Shown piece by piece: positions 50,186 to 61,689 of a stretch of DNA of 64,000 nt. The position numbers and the translations under genes are program-made. The DNA lies in the NCBI GenBank assembly GCA_963932145.1, contig OZ010590.1, forward strand, positions 50,095,612-50,159,611. Direction: 5' to 3'. Positions within the stretch are counted from its first letter, which is position 1; each line of letters opens with the position of its first letter. This DNA comes from Acanthosepion lycidas. Lineage: Eukaryota > Mollusca > Cephalopoda > Sepiida > Sepiidae. The notes under the pieces were generated by a model that did no database searches, was not told the origin of the DNA, and saw nothing but the letters and a program-made list of their open reading frames with translations.

Positions 50186-50865
50186 GTGACACAATACAGG
50201 GTGACCAAAAAAAAAATCTGCCCTTTTAAAACCCGTATAAACGGGTTCAAGATCGGTTTACCTCCCGGAAAAAGACTCCGCTCTTCGACGTAGCCTCGTT
50301 CGGGTTCCACCCCGCCCGAAGAGTGTTCAACCGGTCAGCCGGTCGTCCGACTTCAGATTGAACTCAGACCGACCCACTGAACACCCCTTTGTTACTCTTA
50401 CTACTGCTACTTATTATAGGTGGGAGAGTCTATTAACTATAGAATAGGTGTGTTCCACTATAACACTGTTGCAACACCTCAGCTGGGATACTGTGAATTT
50501 CGTCTTGAATTCTAAATGGCGAAATGTTTACTTGCTCAAGGTCACTGTCTCGCAGTGTTGCCACTTGCTCATGTCTGGCAATACGCACTTCAAAAATTCC
50601 CGTTTTCTTGGGTGTCACCCTGTAGTTAAAATACTCATTTTCAGAGGTGAAAAGATGATTTTTAGATGATTGCAATTATGCGATTTAAGTTCTAAATACG
50701 TCATCGACAATTGTCTGAATTTTGTGGCTACGAAAAATGTTTGCGTTTGTTATTTTTCAAGTTTTCTGATGTCAGAGAACAAAAAGATAACCGTATTTAT
50801 TTACGGGTTGATAGTTGTGACGAAAAAGCACTAAAAATTATGATGGAAGAAAATTTTAGTTAGAA
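50186..50865 (+). repeat. Repeat X, copy 2
   Basis: Opens with ACAGGGTGACC, contains ACCCGTATAAACGGGTTCAA, a CCCGCCCGAAG block and TTATTATAGGTGGGAGAGTC. From 50433 to 50675 the minus strand encodes an open peptide also present in copy 4 (see the finding). Family unidentified; the segment looks like the 3' part of a transposon. Confidence 0.75.
50433..50675 (-). pseudogene. Conserved unidentified peptide of repeat X
   Basis: An 80-codon frame; the core includes RVTPKKTGIFEVRIARHEQV, ATLRDSDLEQVNISPFRIQD and EIHSIPAEVLQQC before the stop. The same core occurs in the inverted copy at 54253-54468 with only a few substitutions. The final block loosely recalls the C-terminal helix of some DDE transposases (I..IP.EVL.Q), but I cannot assign it. 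No promoter or independent start is evident; it is probably a piece of a mobile-element protein. Confidence 0.4.
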
Positions 50866-51084
50866 ATGGTCGATAAAACTTTATGTAAATAAAATCAAAA
50901 ATTAACATTGCTGTAAGGGAAGGTTACTGAATCAAATAACCACACGAAGGTTGGTAATGAACGATAATACTTAGGACAAGAAAAACACATATCAGATTCG
51001 CCAGCTGTGCATAGAAATAGTCAACTGCTAGAAGTGAGTCAAGTGAATTCCACAATGAATCTCCAGCTGCAGGATATCTACCAA

Positions 51085-51275
51085 CCGCCTCGCGCGGTCA
51101 GATGTGGCACAAGTCCGAATTTAATGTGGGGTATCCGAGGCTTGGCCCAAAATTACCCGGGCTCGGGTAGCTGTTTCCCGAGACGAGACTCTGCCCTTCG
51201 ACATAGCTCCGTCTGATGATCTCCTCTGTCCGGAAGCAGAGAGTTTAACCAGCACAGCTGGAGAGGAATCTCCAA
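51085..51275 (+). repeat. Repeat X, copy 3 (partial)
   Basis: Shares GATGTGGCACAAG, TAACGTGGG-like, CTCGGCCAAAA-like, GCCCTTCGACATAGC-like and GGAAGCAGAGAGTT words with copy 1 at 10690-10865. Confidence 0.6.
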
Positions 51276-51477
51276 CTGCAGACCAACATGCAGTATTTAC
51301 TACTGTATTTATGCGAATGGGGGCATACCCATTATCTTAGAAGTTTTAGAATTCGCCCAATTTCGAAATCTATAAATTCACAAGATGTTAGATTTGGTTC
51401 TGTAAGTCAATGTTTCCACATTAAACTTAATATTAACTAAATGATATGTGTTTATAATGCTGAGATGAGGTATTGTA

Positions 51478-51579
51478 TTAGGTTGGTGCAAAAATAATGA
51501 CGTAATAATGTCGTTTTTTGACGTTAAAAGATACGTCAAAAAACGACATTATTACGTCATTATTTTTGCACCAACCTAA
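51478..51579. mobile_element. Mariner MITE copy 6
   Basis: 102 bp, ends TTAGGTTGGTGCAAAAATAA and mirror, TA at 51476-51477 and 51580-51581. Confidence 0.93.
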
Positions 51580-51584
51580 TAATT

Positions 51585-51860
51585 ATTTACATTGTTCGGA
51601 CTTTTGTTCTTATCCTTATCTTTGTCGCCATATTAACGATGCCCCGGCCTTCTTCAGGCGATTGGAATTTCAAACCGAACCCTTTATTTCGTCCATCGGT
51701 GTAAATTGTTCTAGTTCCACGTGTCATGCCTTTTTCCAGATGTATTCTTTTAACTCAACTCTCTAATTTTTTTTGTTTTATTTGTTCACTCAGCTGTAGC
51801 CAGGTATTGAACTCACAACTCTTTGGGTCAAGTCAGTGGATTCAACCAATGCTTTTAAAA
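51585..51860 (-). mobile_element. SINE-like repeat, family D, copy 1
   Basis: Homologous to 55515-55790: shared ATTTACATTRTTCGG, TTTGTCGCCATATT, GAACCCTTTATTTCG and CTGTTCTAGTTCCACGTG-like words. On the minus strand the right end shows a tRNA-like B box (GAGTTCAATACC) and a TTGGTTGAATCCACTGAC A-box-like element. Confidence 0.65.
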
Positions 51861-52130
51861 AAAATAGGCTTGCGGGCTTTGTCGTGATTAACCAATCGAT
51901 TGTGACCTACGCTAAATTCAAATTGGTGATGACACAAAGTTGTTTGCATACAAATCCTAGAAAAGTTTATTTTTTAAAAGTAATTTGCTTTTGAATTTAA
52001 ATTAACATTTCACTCGCCAATAGTTTAACATCGTCCGAGGAGACACATTTGTAGTGTTGAACACACAATTGCCATTATGTAGCGATTTTTAACACGTTTT
52101 AATATCCTAAAATAAATAACATACAGTATA

Positions 52131-52482
52131 GGCATGGTGGAGTAGTGGGTAGCGGCTCCAGTTGCAATCCATTACATTCACTTACGTACTAATGCCCTTG
52201 GGAAAGGTATGAATCCTCTTCTTCTCTCTCCAGCTATGGACACAGTGGGTTCTATACCCTTTGATGGCAACTGGTCTAGGAGAAGGACAACTCTGAATTC
52301 AAAATTTGCGGAAGGTTGTTTGACCTTGTGGTACGTTGTTTGGGGACTTGACACTTCAAAAAGTGTGGTTCTGCACAAAGCTTTCACCACTATAATTCAA
52401 TCAAGTGCTGTTGTTTGGCTGTACGTTCCTAGGAACTGAGCTGCTTGACCCTCATACGTCGAATACGACGGGAGAGTCTACC
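52131..52482 (+). mobile_element. tRNA-derived SINE, family A, copy 3
   Basis: The head is almost complete (GGCATGGTGGAGTAGTGGG), but an internal deletion removes the B-box region. The full body and the tail CTCATACGTCGAATACGACG then GGAGAGTC are present, followed by a TA tract. Confidence 0.87.
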
Positions 52483-52489
52483 ATATATA

Positions 52490-54000
52490 TATATATACAC
52501 ACACAATATTCTGAACAAAATTCATCTAATAGCAATTCATTAATTAATAAACTCATTTATTAATTTATTCATTAATAAATCTAAGCAGTAATTATTCAAA
52601 TGTATCAGAGATTTTTCAATCACATTTTTACATCTAAATGAATCAAATGATAAATGAATAACATTAATATGATCGAATGCGATTTCCATTTGAGGAAGGT
52701 CGGAGAGCCTACCAGCCGAAATTAAATCACTGAAACAATGAAAGTGGGAAAATTAATCCTATAAATTTACCAAAAAAATGAAACTCTTCAACTCGGCGAA
52801 AAAAGATTTCGCTGGCAGTTTTGGTTTTATTCAAAAATTTAAGTATATAAAGTATATATATTTAAGTATTTATTTATCGAGTTTTCTGTCAATACAAAAA
52901 AAAAATGTCGTTGGATTCGTTTTCAAAGAAAAGGAGAGAATATTCTGACCCTAACTTTTTTTCCGCCATTTGTTTTTCCCTTGACCAATAAAAGCATTTA
53001 CGAAAATATTACACCAAGCAAAATGAAGGAAGATTGTGTTGCATCAATTTGTAAATATTGAGGGCTCTTGCTTTGCTTTTGCACCCAACATTCGAAACCC
53101 TGGCTTTTGTCTGGAGCCCAACACCGATTTCTTACAAATAGATTTCTTAATGCAAATGGTGGGCTCTTCTGAAGGTCATGATAATGGCGATGGGGAGGCG
53201 CAAGTTGAACTCGCGATATTATCGGATTTATCTGATGCAATCATGCTATTTTTCTTGCTACAATTAACGCTCCCTCCTTTCCGTCATCATTAATTTGTGG
53301 CAATCATTAAAATCTGTAAAGAGAATTTCAAGAAATAACTGAGGTGATATTTTATAGTCATTGTGCTTGAAATTCCCACCAATGCGAGATTGAAAGAGCT
53401 AAAAAGAGATTCTCCACATTTATGGTTTCAGGCCACTTGTTATATCGCTGAACTTTGCACGAAAGTAAACCCAAGGGGATGGAAGGTGGGTAAGTTTTAA
53501 CGTGGCGCTTGCTGCTCTAATATTCCTATCTTCTCGATGCAATTGTATTTTAAGGCTTTCTTTTTGCATCAAGTTTGCCGCGAGACAATAAGGCTAAATG
53601 TTTTAATGGAGGAAGTTTCAGCTGACATCATAGAAACAGTTGTACACGGGCACGAATGTAGTTTCCGTTATTGCTGCCAGGAGGCTTTGACCTAACTTAA
53701 ATCGGAAGTGGTAAATTTTAGTGTAGAAAAGAAAATGAATTTTAAAGTAAAATACTTAGCAGTAAAAAAAAGAAGGAGAGGAAAACCCATATTCCAGTGG
53801 GGTAAGGTCACTGGGTACTTGAAGCCTATCTTTTACGGTTTTTCTAATAAATTAGATTGGCTCTCAGCCGAAATAGCGTTCATAAATGAGAGGCAAATGT
53901 GGATCTTGATTAAAGATATTTTCACTTTCTTGGGCGGCGAGGGAAGTGAATAGGGGCTGTAACGTTCTCATCATGATTCACTTCACATAATCTGACTAAG
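52490..54000. other. Unassigned sequence
   Basis: No gene is supported. Two open frames of 81-85 codons (53036-53293 and 53708-53953, plus strand) have mixed composition but no recognisable motifs and no second copy in the window; I do not call them genes. Confidence 0.4.
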
Positions 54001-54009
54001 TATCTGTAT

Positions 54010-54620
54010 ATATACAGGGTTATACATGGATGAATTGCTGTTTAAATTACGCAAAAATGATTTTCATTTTTGCGTAATTTCAACCCGTCACTAAATACGA
54101 TAAATAAATGTTTTTCTTCCCTGACATCAGAAAACTTGAAAAATAACAAACGCAAACATTTTTCGTAGCCACAAAATTCAGACAATTGTCGATGACGTAT
54201 TTAGAACTTAAATCGTATAATTGCAATCATCTAAAAATCATCTTTTCACCTCACCTCTGAAAATGAGTATTTTTACTACAGGGTAACACCCAAGAAAACG
54301 GGAATTTTTGAAGTGCGTATTGCCAGACATGAGCAAGTGGCAACACTGCGAGACAGTGACCTTGAGCAAGTAAACATTTCGCCATTTAGAATTCAAGACG
54401 AAATTCACAGTATCCCAGCTGAGGTGTTGCAGCAGTGTTTTAGTGGAACAAATCTATTCTATAGTTAATAGACTCTCCCACCTATAATAAGTAGGAGTAG
54501 TAAGAGTAACAAGAAGCGGGGCGCTCTGTGGGTCGGTCTGAGTTCAATCTGAAGTCGGACGACCCGGCTGACCGGTTGAACTCTCTTCGGTCGGGGAGGA
54601 ACTCGAATGCTAACATATCA
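54010..54620 (-). repeat. Repeat X, copy 4 (inverted)
   Basis: Reverse complement of copy 2 over about 600 bp, including the conserved peptide (54253-54468, read on the plus strand) and the GGTGGGAGAGTC block. Near 54042-54076 a short hairpin (AAATTACGCAAAAATGA, loop, mirror) marks the end. Confidence 0.75.
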
Positions 54621-54668
54621 CTTTAACAGATATATTTACCAAAATTACACACAAAAAACGAAAGAATA

Positions 54669-54960
54669 AATTTATTCAATAAAATCGACGTTGGCTTCTA
54701 CCACAGCCTCCAGACGACTTGCAGAATCTCTTGCAACTCTTCTGGGCGGTCTCTTTGTTTAAGTTGCCGAATGCTGCTATAATCCTTGCCTTCAGTTCAT
54801 CTTTGGTTTTACAAGGAATTTTGTTAGTCTCTCGCTCAACTGCGCCCCACACCTAATAATCAAGGGGGTTGCAGTTTGGGGAGTTAGGTGGTCAGATGTA
54901 AGGGGTGATATGGTCGCAGAAATTGTCTGACACCCTTTACTGTGTTCTTCCGCTTGTGTC
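54669..54960 (-). pseudogene. Mariner-type transposase C-terminus relic
   Basis: Minus-strand translation gives ITPYI, a stop, PPNSPNCNPLDY, a stop, then VWGAVERETNKIPCKTKDEL and KARIIAAFGNLNKETAQKSC; after a one-base frameshift ASRLEAVVEANVDFIE and the natural stop. PPNSPN.NPLDY.VWG is the conserved segment around the last catalytic residue of the Tc1/mariner superfamily, and EANVDFIE is the usual C-terminus. Two in-frame stops (probably from TGG and TAY codons) and the frameshift show that it is dead. The upstream catalytic residues and 5' TIR are not visible. Confidence 0.82.
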
Positions 54961-55079
54961 GTATGGTGCGGCGTTATTTGAACATATGTTATTGTTATAC
55001 GTTATTTATATAGACACAAATATTTAAGTTATTAATAAACAGTATTAAAAACATTTATCGGCCTGAATGTCCGAGAAAT

Positions 55080-55350
55080 TTCATAGAAAATATGCGTCCT
55101 CCGACAGGAATCGGACCTGTATAACAATAAAATATATCAAAATAAATGTCCATTTCATAATCTATGACGTCATCTGTTTACGTTAATATATTCTTCGAGC
55201 AGATATGAACGTTCGAAGGAAATTATTTGTAGTTTAAAAGCAGTAAGTCGACATTACCGACCGGATGTTTCCATCGTGGCTAAACTTGTCTAGCACTTCT
55301 GACGGTTCCGTGTAGGTTACAGGTTCGATTCTTGTCGGAGGATTACACAC
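55080..55350. repeat. Pair of tRNA-like segments, inverted
   Basis: At 55098-55125 the minus strand carries CAGGTCCGATTCCTGTCGGA; at 55313-55345 the plus strand carries CAGGTTCGATTCTTGTCGGA. Both look like the T-arm plus acceptor end of a tRNA. The plus-strand copy has a plausible D-arm (GCTA...TAGC) and a partly matching acceptor stem (TCCATCG against CGGAGGA), but no good anticodon stem. They are probably SINE heads or tRNA-derived relics, not functional tRNA genes. Confidence 0.4.
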
Positions 55351-55514
55351 GTGCGTATTTAAAAGACGTGTATATGATGTTTCTGTGTATGTATGTGCGT
55401 GTACTACTAACTTCAAAAGAATCAATTGCAACAGTTCTGCATCTTTACCTATTTTTAAAGAAACAGACGGCATTTTTCTTCGCTTTGATGATTTTTAAAA
55501 AATATTTTTATTTG

Positions 55515-55845
55515 CACTATTTACATTATTCGGGCTATTGTCCTCATCTTTGTCGCCATATTTATTACAATGTCTCGCCCGTTGTACTCTCCTTCTTCAG
55601 GTAGATGGAATGTCGAACTGAACCCTTTATTTCGCTCACTGGAGTAGACTGTTCTAGTTCCACGTGCCATGTTTAATGGATGTCAGTTATCAGTTATCTC
55701 CTGTTAATTCCCCTCTCCAAGTTCTCCACTGCCTTAACCGGGAATTGAACTCATACTCTTTGGGTCCTGTCACTGAATCTAACCAACGAAGAATAAATAT
55801 GGCGATAAAGATGAGGACAATGGTCCGAATAATGTAAATAGTGTA
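55515..55845 (-). mobile_element. SINE-like repeat, family D, copy 2, with mirrored end
   Basis: Same family as 51585-51860. The minus strand shows GAGTTCAATTCCCGG (B box) and TTGGTTAGATTCAGTGAC. A segment at the left (TTCGGGCTATTGTCCTCATC) is mirrored at 55795-55842 (GATGAGGACAATGGTCCGAA), giving a foldback of about 42-bp arms around the SINE. Confidence 0.65.
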
Positions 55846-56039
55846 CATAATACCTCATCTCAGAAATATAAACAGATATTTATATTTGATGTCATCACAC
55901 TGGATTCAAGCCGAATTTATTCAGGTGCATCGAAACAAGAAGCAAGATGAATGCCAATCCTTTAATTTTAGAATTTTTAAATTGTTTAAAAAAAAAAAAA
56001 AAAAATTCTTTTTAAAATTCAGCTCGTGTTTGTGTTTTA

Positions 56040-56119
56040 TTAGGTTGGTGCAAAAATAATGTCGTTTTCTCACATAGTAACATATGTGAGAAAACGACAT
56101 TATTTTTGCAACAACCTAA
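56040..56119. mobile_element. Mariner MITE copy 7 (80-bp variant)
   Basis: Ends TTAGGTTGGTGCAAAAATAA and mirror with one A in place of C; the centre is CTCACATAGTAACATATGTG, unlike the other copies. TA at 56038-56039 and 56120-56121. Confidence 0.92.
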
Positions 56120-56129
56120 TACGACGACT

Positions 56130-57075
56130 GGACATTCAGCTATGTCGTAAAAAGATGACGTATAAAAAATTTATCTGAAAAAAATGCGATTCTTTACTCC
56201 TTTGCACTAACTAGAGCAAAGCCGTTTCCAACTAATGCGGTATTTGGATGGGGCGTTTTTGACAAGCCTTGGTTATGAGCTAGTTTTTGGCGACACTATA
56301 TCTTGTTCAGGGTAATAAAAAGGAGTGTACAAGATAAAAAAAATGGCTTGAGATAAGAACTCCTCATGATTATTTTCGGCCAATCAGAAGATCAGAATAG
56401 AAACCCGAAAAAGTAGCTTAGTGTACCGGGAGGCACGAATATAAGGGAAGTCGTCGGTCGGTATAATCACTATTCATCACAACATGATTCAATGTGAGTA
56501 GTCAGGAGAGATGAAGTCAGGATTTAACTTCTCAGCAGTGACTTCATAAAGAGGACTTTGGGGTTCTGATGATATCACCGGACCCAGACATACTAAAATT
56601 TTAACATGCTTGTCTCAAACTAGTATGTAACTGGACAAGGTTTCTCTCTATAATACTCCTTTGCTTTAATAATAATTCTGCAAGTCAATACCAATGTTTG
56701 CAAATTTTTCACAAACGACAATTATGTAGCAACCCCTTCCATTCAACAACGGACGCTCCCACTACTACGTTGGCCTATCAGTCTCCGAACGGTCCAAAAA
56801 AATTTGACAAATCTTTCACCGGATTTCACTGAGACATTATACTCTTTATCAAAGATTTTTACTACATTAAGTCCTCACTTTCTTATGAACATTCTTTTTG
56901 CCTAGATTAATTTTTAAAGCACCAAAAATATTTTAGGCAAACCTACCTATTTTCTTTTTCATATAATAATGTAAATAAACAATTTTTACTCTTTCAATTT
57001 CATACTGAGTAAAAATCTTTTCTTAATGTGCGTGTAAAGAGGCGTTAATCGATACCTTTTTGCTATATTGGAAAT
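56130..57075. other. Unassigned sequence
   Basis: GC content rises near 56380-56560 and a TATAATCACTATTCATCAC segment occurs at 56462, but I recognise no gene, LTR boundary or repeat family. Confidence 0.35.
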
Positions 57076-57083
57076 AGATTAAC

Positions 57084-57355
57084 ATAAAGGATGTTCCAAT
57101 AACTTGGACCGATTTTAAATGTGTATTAAGTTTAAGCGTCTAATGATTTTTTTCTTTTCCTTTCAGATTTGGCGGGCATTTGGGCGATATTATTTTTCAC
57201 ACATAATTGCCATGACTTAAAAAACATGATCCAATAGAGAAATAATTTTTTTTTTTTTTTACCAATAACGTTGATTTATTTACTGCTGTCTTTGATCCTT
57301 CTTAATGAAACACCCTTATATATATTCCGTCTTAATGAAACACCCTTAGAGGTTA
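57084..57355. mobile_element. Probable non-autonomous DNA transposon
   Basis: The left end AAAGGATGTTCCAATAACTT is an imperfect mirror of the right-end CTTCTTAATGAAACACCCTT, as in mariner-like elements with GGGTGTTYCA termini. The right terminus is tandemly duplicated (CTTAATGAAACACCCTTA at about 57301 and 57333). Interior is noncoding. Confidence 0.45.
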
Positions 57356-57642
57356 TATCTTTGAAATTCGAAATAAATTCAACTTCATTTTTTGACGAAA
57401 GGAAAGTTGTGGAAATCTTGAATACTAACGCCACGTTCTGAATATTTGGAGTTCATGCTTTAAAAAAATACTAATAGTTGACACCTCCAACTAATAGAAA
57501 CTCGAGGGCCTCTTAACCACTAGAAAAGTTGTACATCCAGCTTATACAATGTATATTTCTCTTTGTAGATCGAGTAAATTATTAATAAAATTTAAGGAAT
57601 AAAATCTCCCACCAATATGTGAATAGTATTTTATTTCAAACG

Positions 57643-57646
<4 letters not shown>

Positions 57647-57690
<44 letters not shown>
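57647..57690. repeat. (TA)n microsatellite
   Basis: Simple dinucleotide tract. Confidence 0.95.
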
Positions 57691-57693
<3 letters not shown>

Positions 57694-57699
57694 CGGAGT

Positions 57700-59240
57700 G
57701 GGAAGTTGATCTTAGATTAGAACCTCGCATATTCTGACATCAGATCCATCGTTTTGACCTCGAATTTGTGTCTCTTATTCTGGAATGATGACTATCTGAA
57801 CATTTTCTCGTAACTTCTTCACTCGTTTTAAAACTGGTGAATGTTAACAGCATTTTTGCTGTCTGTAATGTACAAGGAAATTGCTGAAGTAAACAGAAAA
57901 GCAACCATTTCAACTATGGCTGTTTAATGATCCGATAAAAGTATATGTCAGTTAGAAAACAGGGAGAGAGAGAGAGAGAGAAGAAGAAAGAGTGACAGAA
58001 GAATTGCGAAAAGATATGTTTAAAGCTGATGCAAATGAAATATAAAACCACTTTTATTCTCTTTCAGCCTCTTGAAACGGCTGAAATCATTAGGAAAAAA
58101 AAAACTTTAGGGTACCTAGAAAAATAAGAAATTAAAGATGGCTATCAGATAAGGATATCCCGCCAAAGTACCATTTGTGTGGGATGGGAGAGACTTGTCA
58201 TCTCCTATGGATGAACATCTTCCATTGAAAATGCCTCTTTAATGACAAGTAGAGACATTTAAAGAAAGCAGCAATTTGACGTTTACACATTTTTTTTAGG
58301 CATTGAAATTCGGGGAAATATTAAATCACAAGAAACTTACAATTCTTTTCCGTTTTAAAACATTTACCCCCAAAAGTTGCTTTTATTTTAACTTGCTTAA
58401 AAATTCAATAAAACTTCCCTAAAAGAACTGAAAATGCTCGTTAAGAAAATGTATTTTCGACATTATCAATCCCTTTTTAATTAAGTACATAAGAATAAAG
58501 ATATTTAAATAATGTTAACATGAGGTATGGATACTCAAGACATGCGTAAGGTAAAATTCTTTTAAACAAATAAATCATTGCATCAAAAATCATCGCGTAT
58601 TAAAACCGTGTAAAATTATTAGAAAAGATTTGGCCATCAAAAATGAAAACATTTGGAAATCTTGAAAAAAATATCTTACCGTAATCTTTCCGTGGGCATG
58701 CCTTTGCATAGTAAGATTTTTCACCCCTCTACATTTTAAGACAAAATTCAGAAATTGATTGAATGTTCACCATAAATTCCAGATCATTCACAGCAAAAAA
58801 ACAACATATTTCAAAGTTAAACGAGGAAAAACAACAGAAGCCAATGAATTAAATCTTGTTACTAGTAGCATCTTTATACACACTTTTAAATTTAGCAGGA
58901 TAAAAATTAACAGTATTGAAATTTTAGTTTTTTAGCTTTAACGTCAAGCAGGAATGAAAAGGATTTAAAGATTTCGTTATGTTGCTAGTCTTAAAAATCG
59001 TTATAAACTGCTATCTCGAACAAAGGAATTCAATTTGATAATCTTCAGAATCTGGACGATTCTTTCTTTATACTTTCTGCAAATAATAATAAAATTTGAA
59101 TTCTTTTATTCAGGATAGCAGCTCATAACCATTTTCAAAACGCGCAACATTTCGAAATATTTAAATTCATAAAATACAATATTCTGGTTATAAAATTAGG
59201 TACAGAGCCACCAGAAGACTTTTCCCTATCTCTCTACCAC
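57700..59240. other. AT-rich noncoding stretch
   Basis: No gene or repeat recognised apart from a short (GA)n run at 57964-57981. Confidence 0.5.
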
Positions 59241-59250
59241 CAACCTCCTA

Positions 59251-59258
59251 TCTATATA

Positions 59259-59348
<90 letters not shown>

Positions 59349-59358
59349 GAGAGAGAGA
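59251..59358. repeat. (TA)n-(GA)n microsatellite
   Basis: A long TA run followed by GAGAGAGAGAG. Confidence 0.95.
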
Positions 59359-59359
59359 G

Positions 59360-60540
59360 GGATGGGAGAGTAAAGTGATATAAATATTATTAGGCCTATA
59401 TTACGTGACAAAATTTAAAATAAAATAAGCAGATCAAGTAAAAATTTAGCTGAAAAGGATGGAAGACAGATACGCAGAAATAAGTATAATTACTTTTTTA
59501 TTCTAACAGAAACTGAAGACTGGAAATGTTTAAACCCGTGCGTTCTAGTTTAAAAGATTCCCGCCCATACATGAAAGACTAGTCTAGCCTTTATGTAACT
59601 GTTTGAGGGAAGCAAGTCTTCCTAGCTGATTACGAAGAGTGTGAACATTTTTAGCTAAAGATAGTTCCGAAAAGAACAACTACATAACCACAACATGCTT
59701 GCTTATACTGTAAACGTTTATGAAACAATTTGCAGGCAAAATATAAGGTAAGAACTTTAATCCGAAGAGCGGAATGATTGTCTATTAGATTGCCTATATA
59801 AGTGACATATTATTCATAAATCTTTTACTTTCGTATTTTTTTTAATTTTAAAAGAAGTATAAGTAAATAGAGAAGGAACTACATTATCATCTCACAATCT
59901 TGGATATTGGAATCTTACTAAATTTTCAGGATATAAAATTCATAACACATGTGAAAGTCTTAGAGCGCAAAAAGAACTGCAGGAAGATTATTTTTTATCG
60001 AGATTCAATTTCAGAAATATATTTTCCAAGAAGTCTTTCTATCTTCACTACTTTGAGAACCTACAATGAAAACATACAAATTCACTAAAACACAATAAAA
60101 ATTCATTCACTAATGCATACGAATGGTATTAAAAAATATTCAAAATAAAGTCGTTGCAATTAAACAGACAGAATTTTTTCTTAAAATATTTGGCTGGAAT
60201 AGAATATCGAAACATGAAATAATGTCAAAGCACAGAAGTAAATCAAAAGCAATAGAACGGATTTAACTGCACAGCAAGAAAAGCGTTAGAATTCTGTGCG
60301 AAGAATACTGGTAATCTAGCGGAACATTGAAATCAAATTTAACTTAAGATATTAAAATATGTTATGATCCAGAATAATTATATTTCATCATTCTAAAAAT
60401 AACATTACCGTCAGTGATGATAGAAAATAAGGATAAAAAAATAAAGAAATAATAAAGATAAAAAATTTAATCATCGTAAAGGCAACCCTGCCACCAATGA
60501 TGAAAGATGAGAAAGATATTTCATCTTTCTAAAATCTGGC
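59360..60540. other. AT-rich noncoding stretch
   Basis: Nothing recognised. Confidence 0.5.
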
Positions 60541-60568
60541 TATAAAAACGACCCTTGCACCACAAGCG

Positions 60569-60754
60569 ATGGCAGTAAATAGAGTAGAGCAGCAAGTGTC
60601 AGTAGCAGTAGTAAAAAGTCCCAACACTCAAGTATCCTCTTCCCTCGGGGAAAATCGCAAACTGACGATCTCAAACGGTATCCTCACCAACGAAATTCTC
60701 GGAATAAATAAAACAAGTAAGCACAAACTTTTAAAGAAACAAAAGCGACAGTAA
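60569..60754 (+). other. Possible exon-like open frame, unproven
   Basis: A 61-codon ATG frame stands out from AT-rich surroundings by balanced composition (starts MAVNRVEQQVSVAVVKSPNT, continues NTQVSSSLGENRKLTISNG). A GTAAGC donor-like hexamer at 60717-60722 and a TATAAAA at 60541-60547 lie nearby. I recognise no family, and a chance open frame is as likely. Confidence 0.15.
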
Positions 60755-61689
60755 CACTGAGAACATTTTTAATACACACTGTAACAATATCTGTAATTCA
60801 CAATACGAAAAAGAAAAATCCACATTCTTGTTATTAATGTTAATACGTGTCTCAAGTCTTATTCTTGTATTGTACGTTTTAATTATTTCCTTTTCAGTAT
60901 AAAAAAAAACGTAAAAAGGATTCCTCGATCAACTACCACTACAATACACATATTACAACGAGGTAATCACCTCAAAAAATAATATCACGTCAGGATTACT
61001 ACTACATCAACACCAACTTTGGTAAGTATGAAAAAGAGTTTTGCAGGCAAAACACAAATGCAGAGACCTTATCCAGAGCTTGAATACTGGGGCAGTATTC
61101 ATAGTACCCTTCCTAAAGTAGAGAAAACATTTTGGATACAAAATAAAGGAACGGATGATATGCATAAAGGCTTACAACCATTAATACGATTTTGGCACAC
61201 TTCATAGGAAAATAAAGGTAGAGAAAAAGCACGTTATAAGTGTTTCGATTTGTTTACAGGGTAAAATAATAACATTTCTGAATATGAATGAATAAATCCG
61301 TAGACGAACAAGCAAGATAACAAATGTTAAAAGAAAAACGAGAACCTAAAACTGTATACAAGAAATTCATGGAAACTTTAAGAGACAAAGAAAATTGGAT
61401 GGCAGATGATCATGGTTGCACAGAGAGCACTTAGAAAGGGGGATTAACACGAAAATATGACAGAGTAGATTATGCGGAAATATATTAAATCATCAATCAT
61501 AAAATAAGGAAAACGGTTCAAAATGAATAGAAAAATTGTGATGACTATGTAGGAATGGCGCCTCATTGCGAATTATAAAAGTGTGTGGAATATTGCTAGG
61601 CAAACCAATATTATATTTACAAAGAAGGAGTTGTTCTATAGAATAAAAATGTCAAAAAAAAAAAAAAAAAAAAAATGAGATTTACGAAT

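Noticed and set aside
53036..53953. Two frames of 81-85 codons as possible exons
   Set aside because: No recognisable motif, no second copy, no convincing splice context; within the range expected by chance.
55313..55345. Functional tRNA gene
   Set aside because: T-arm and part of the D-arm fit, but the acceptor stem has a mismatch and no anticodon stem can be formed; better explained as a SINE head.
57140..57172. Polypyrimidine tract plus CAG as an exon boundary
   Set aside because: TTTCTTTTCCTTTCAG looks like a splice acceptor, but no open coding sequence of interest follows and it lies inside a probable DNA transposon.
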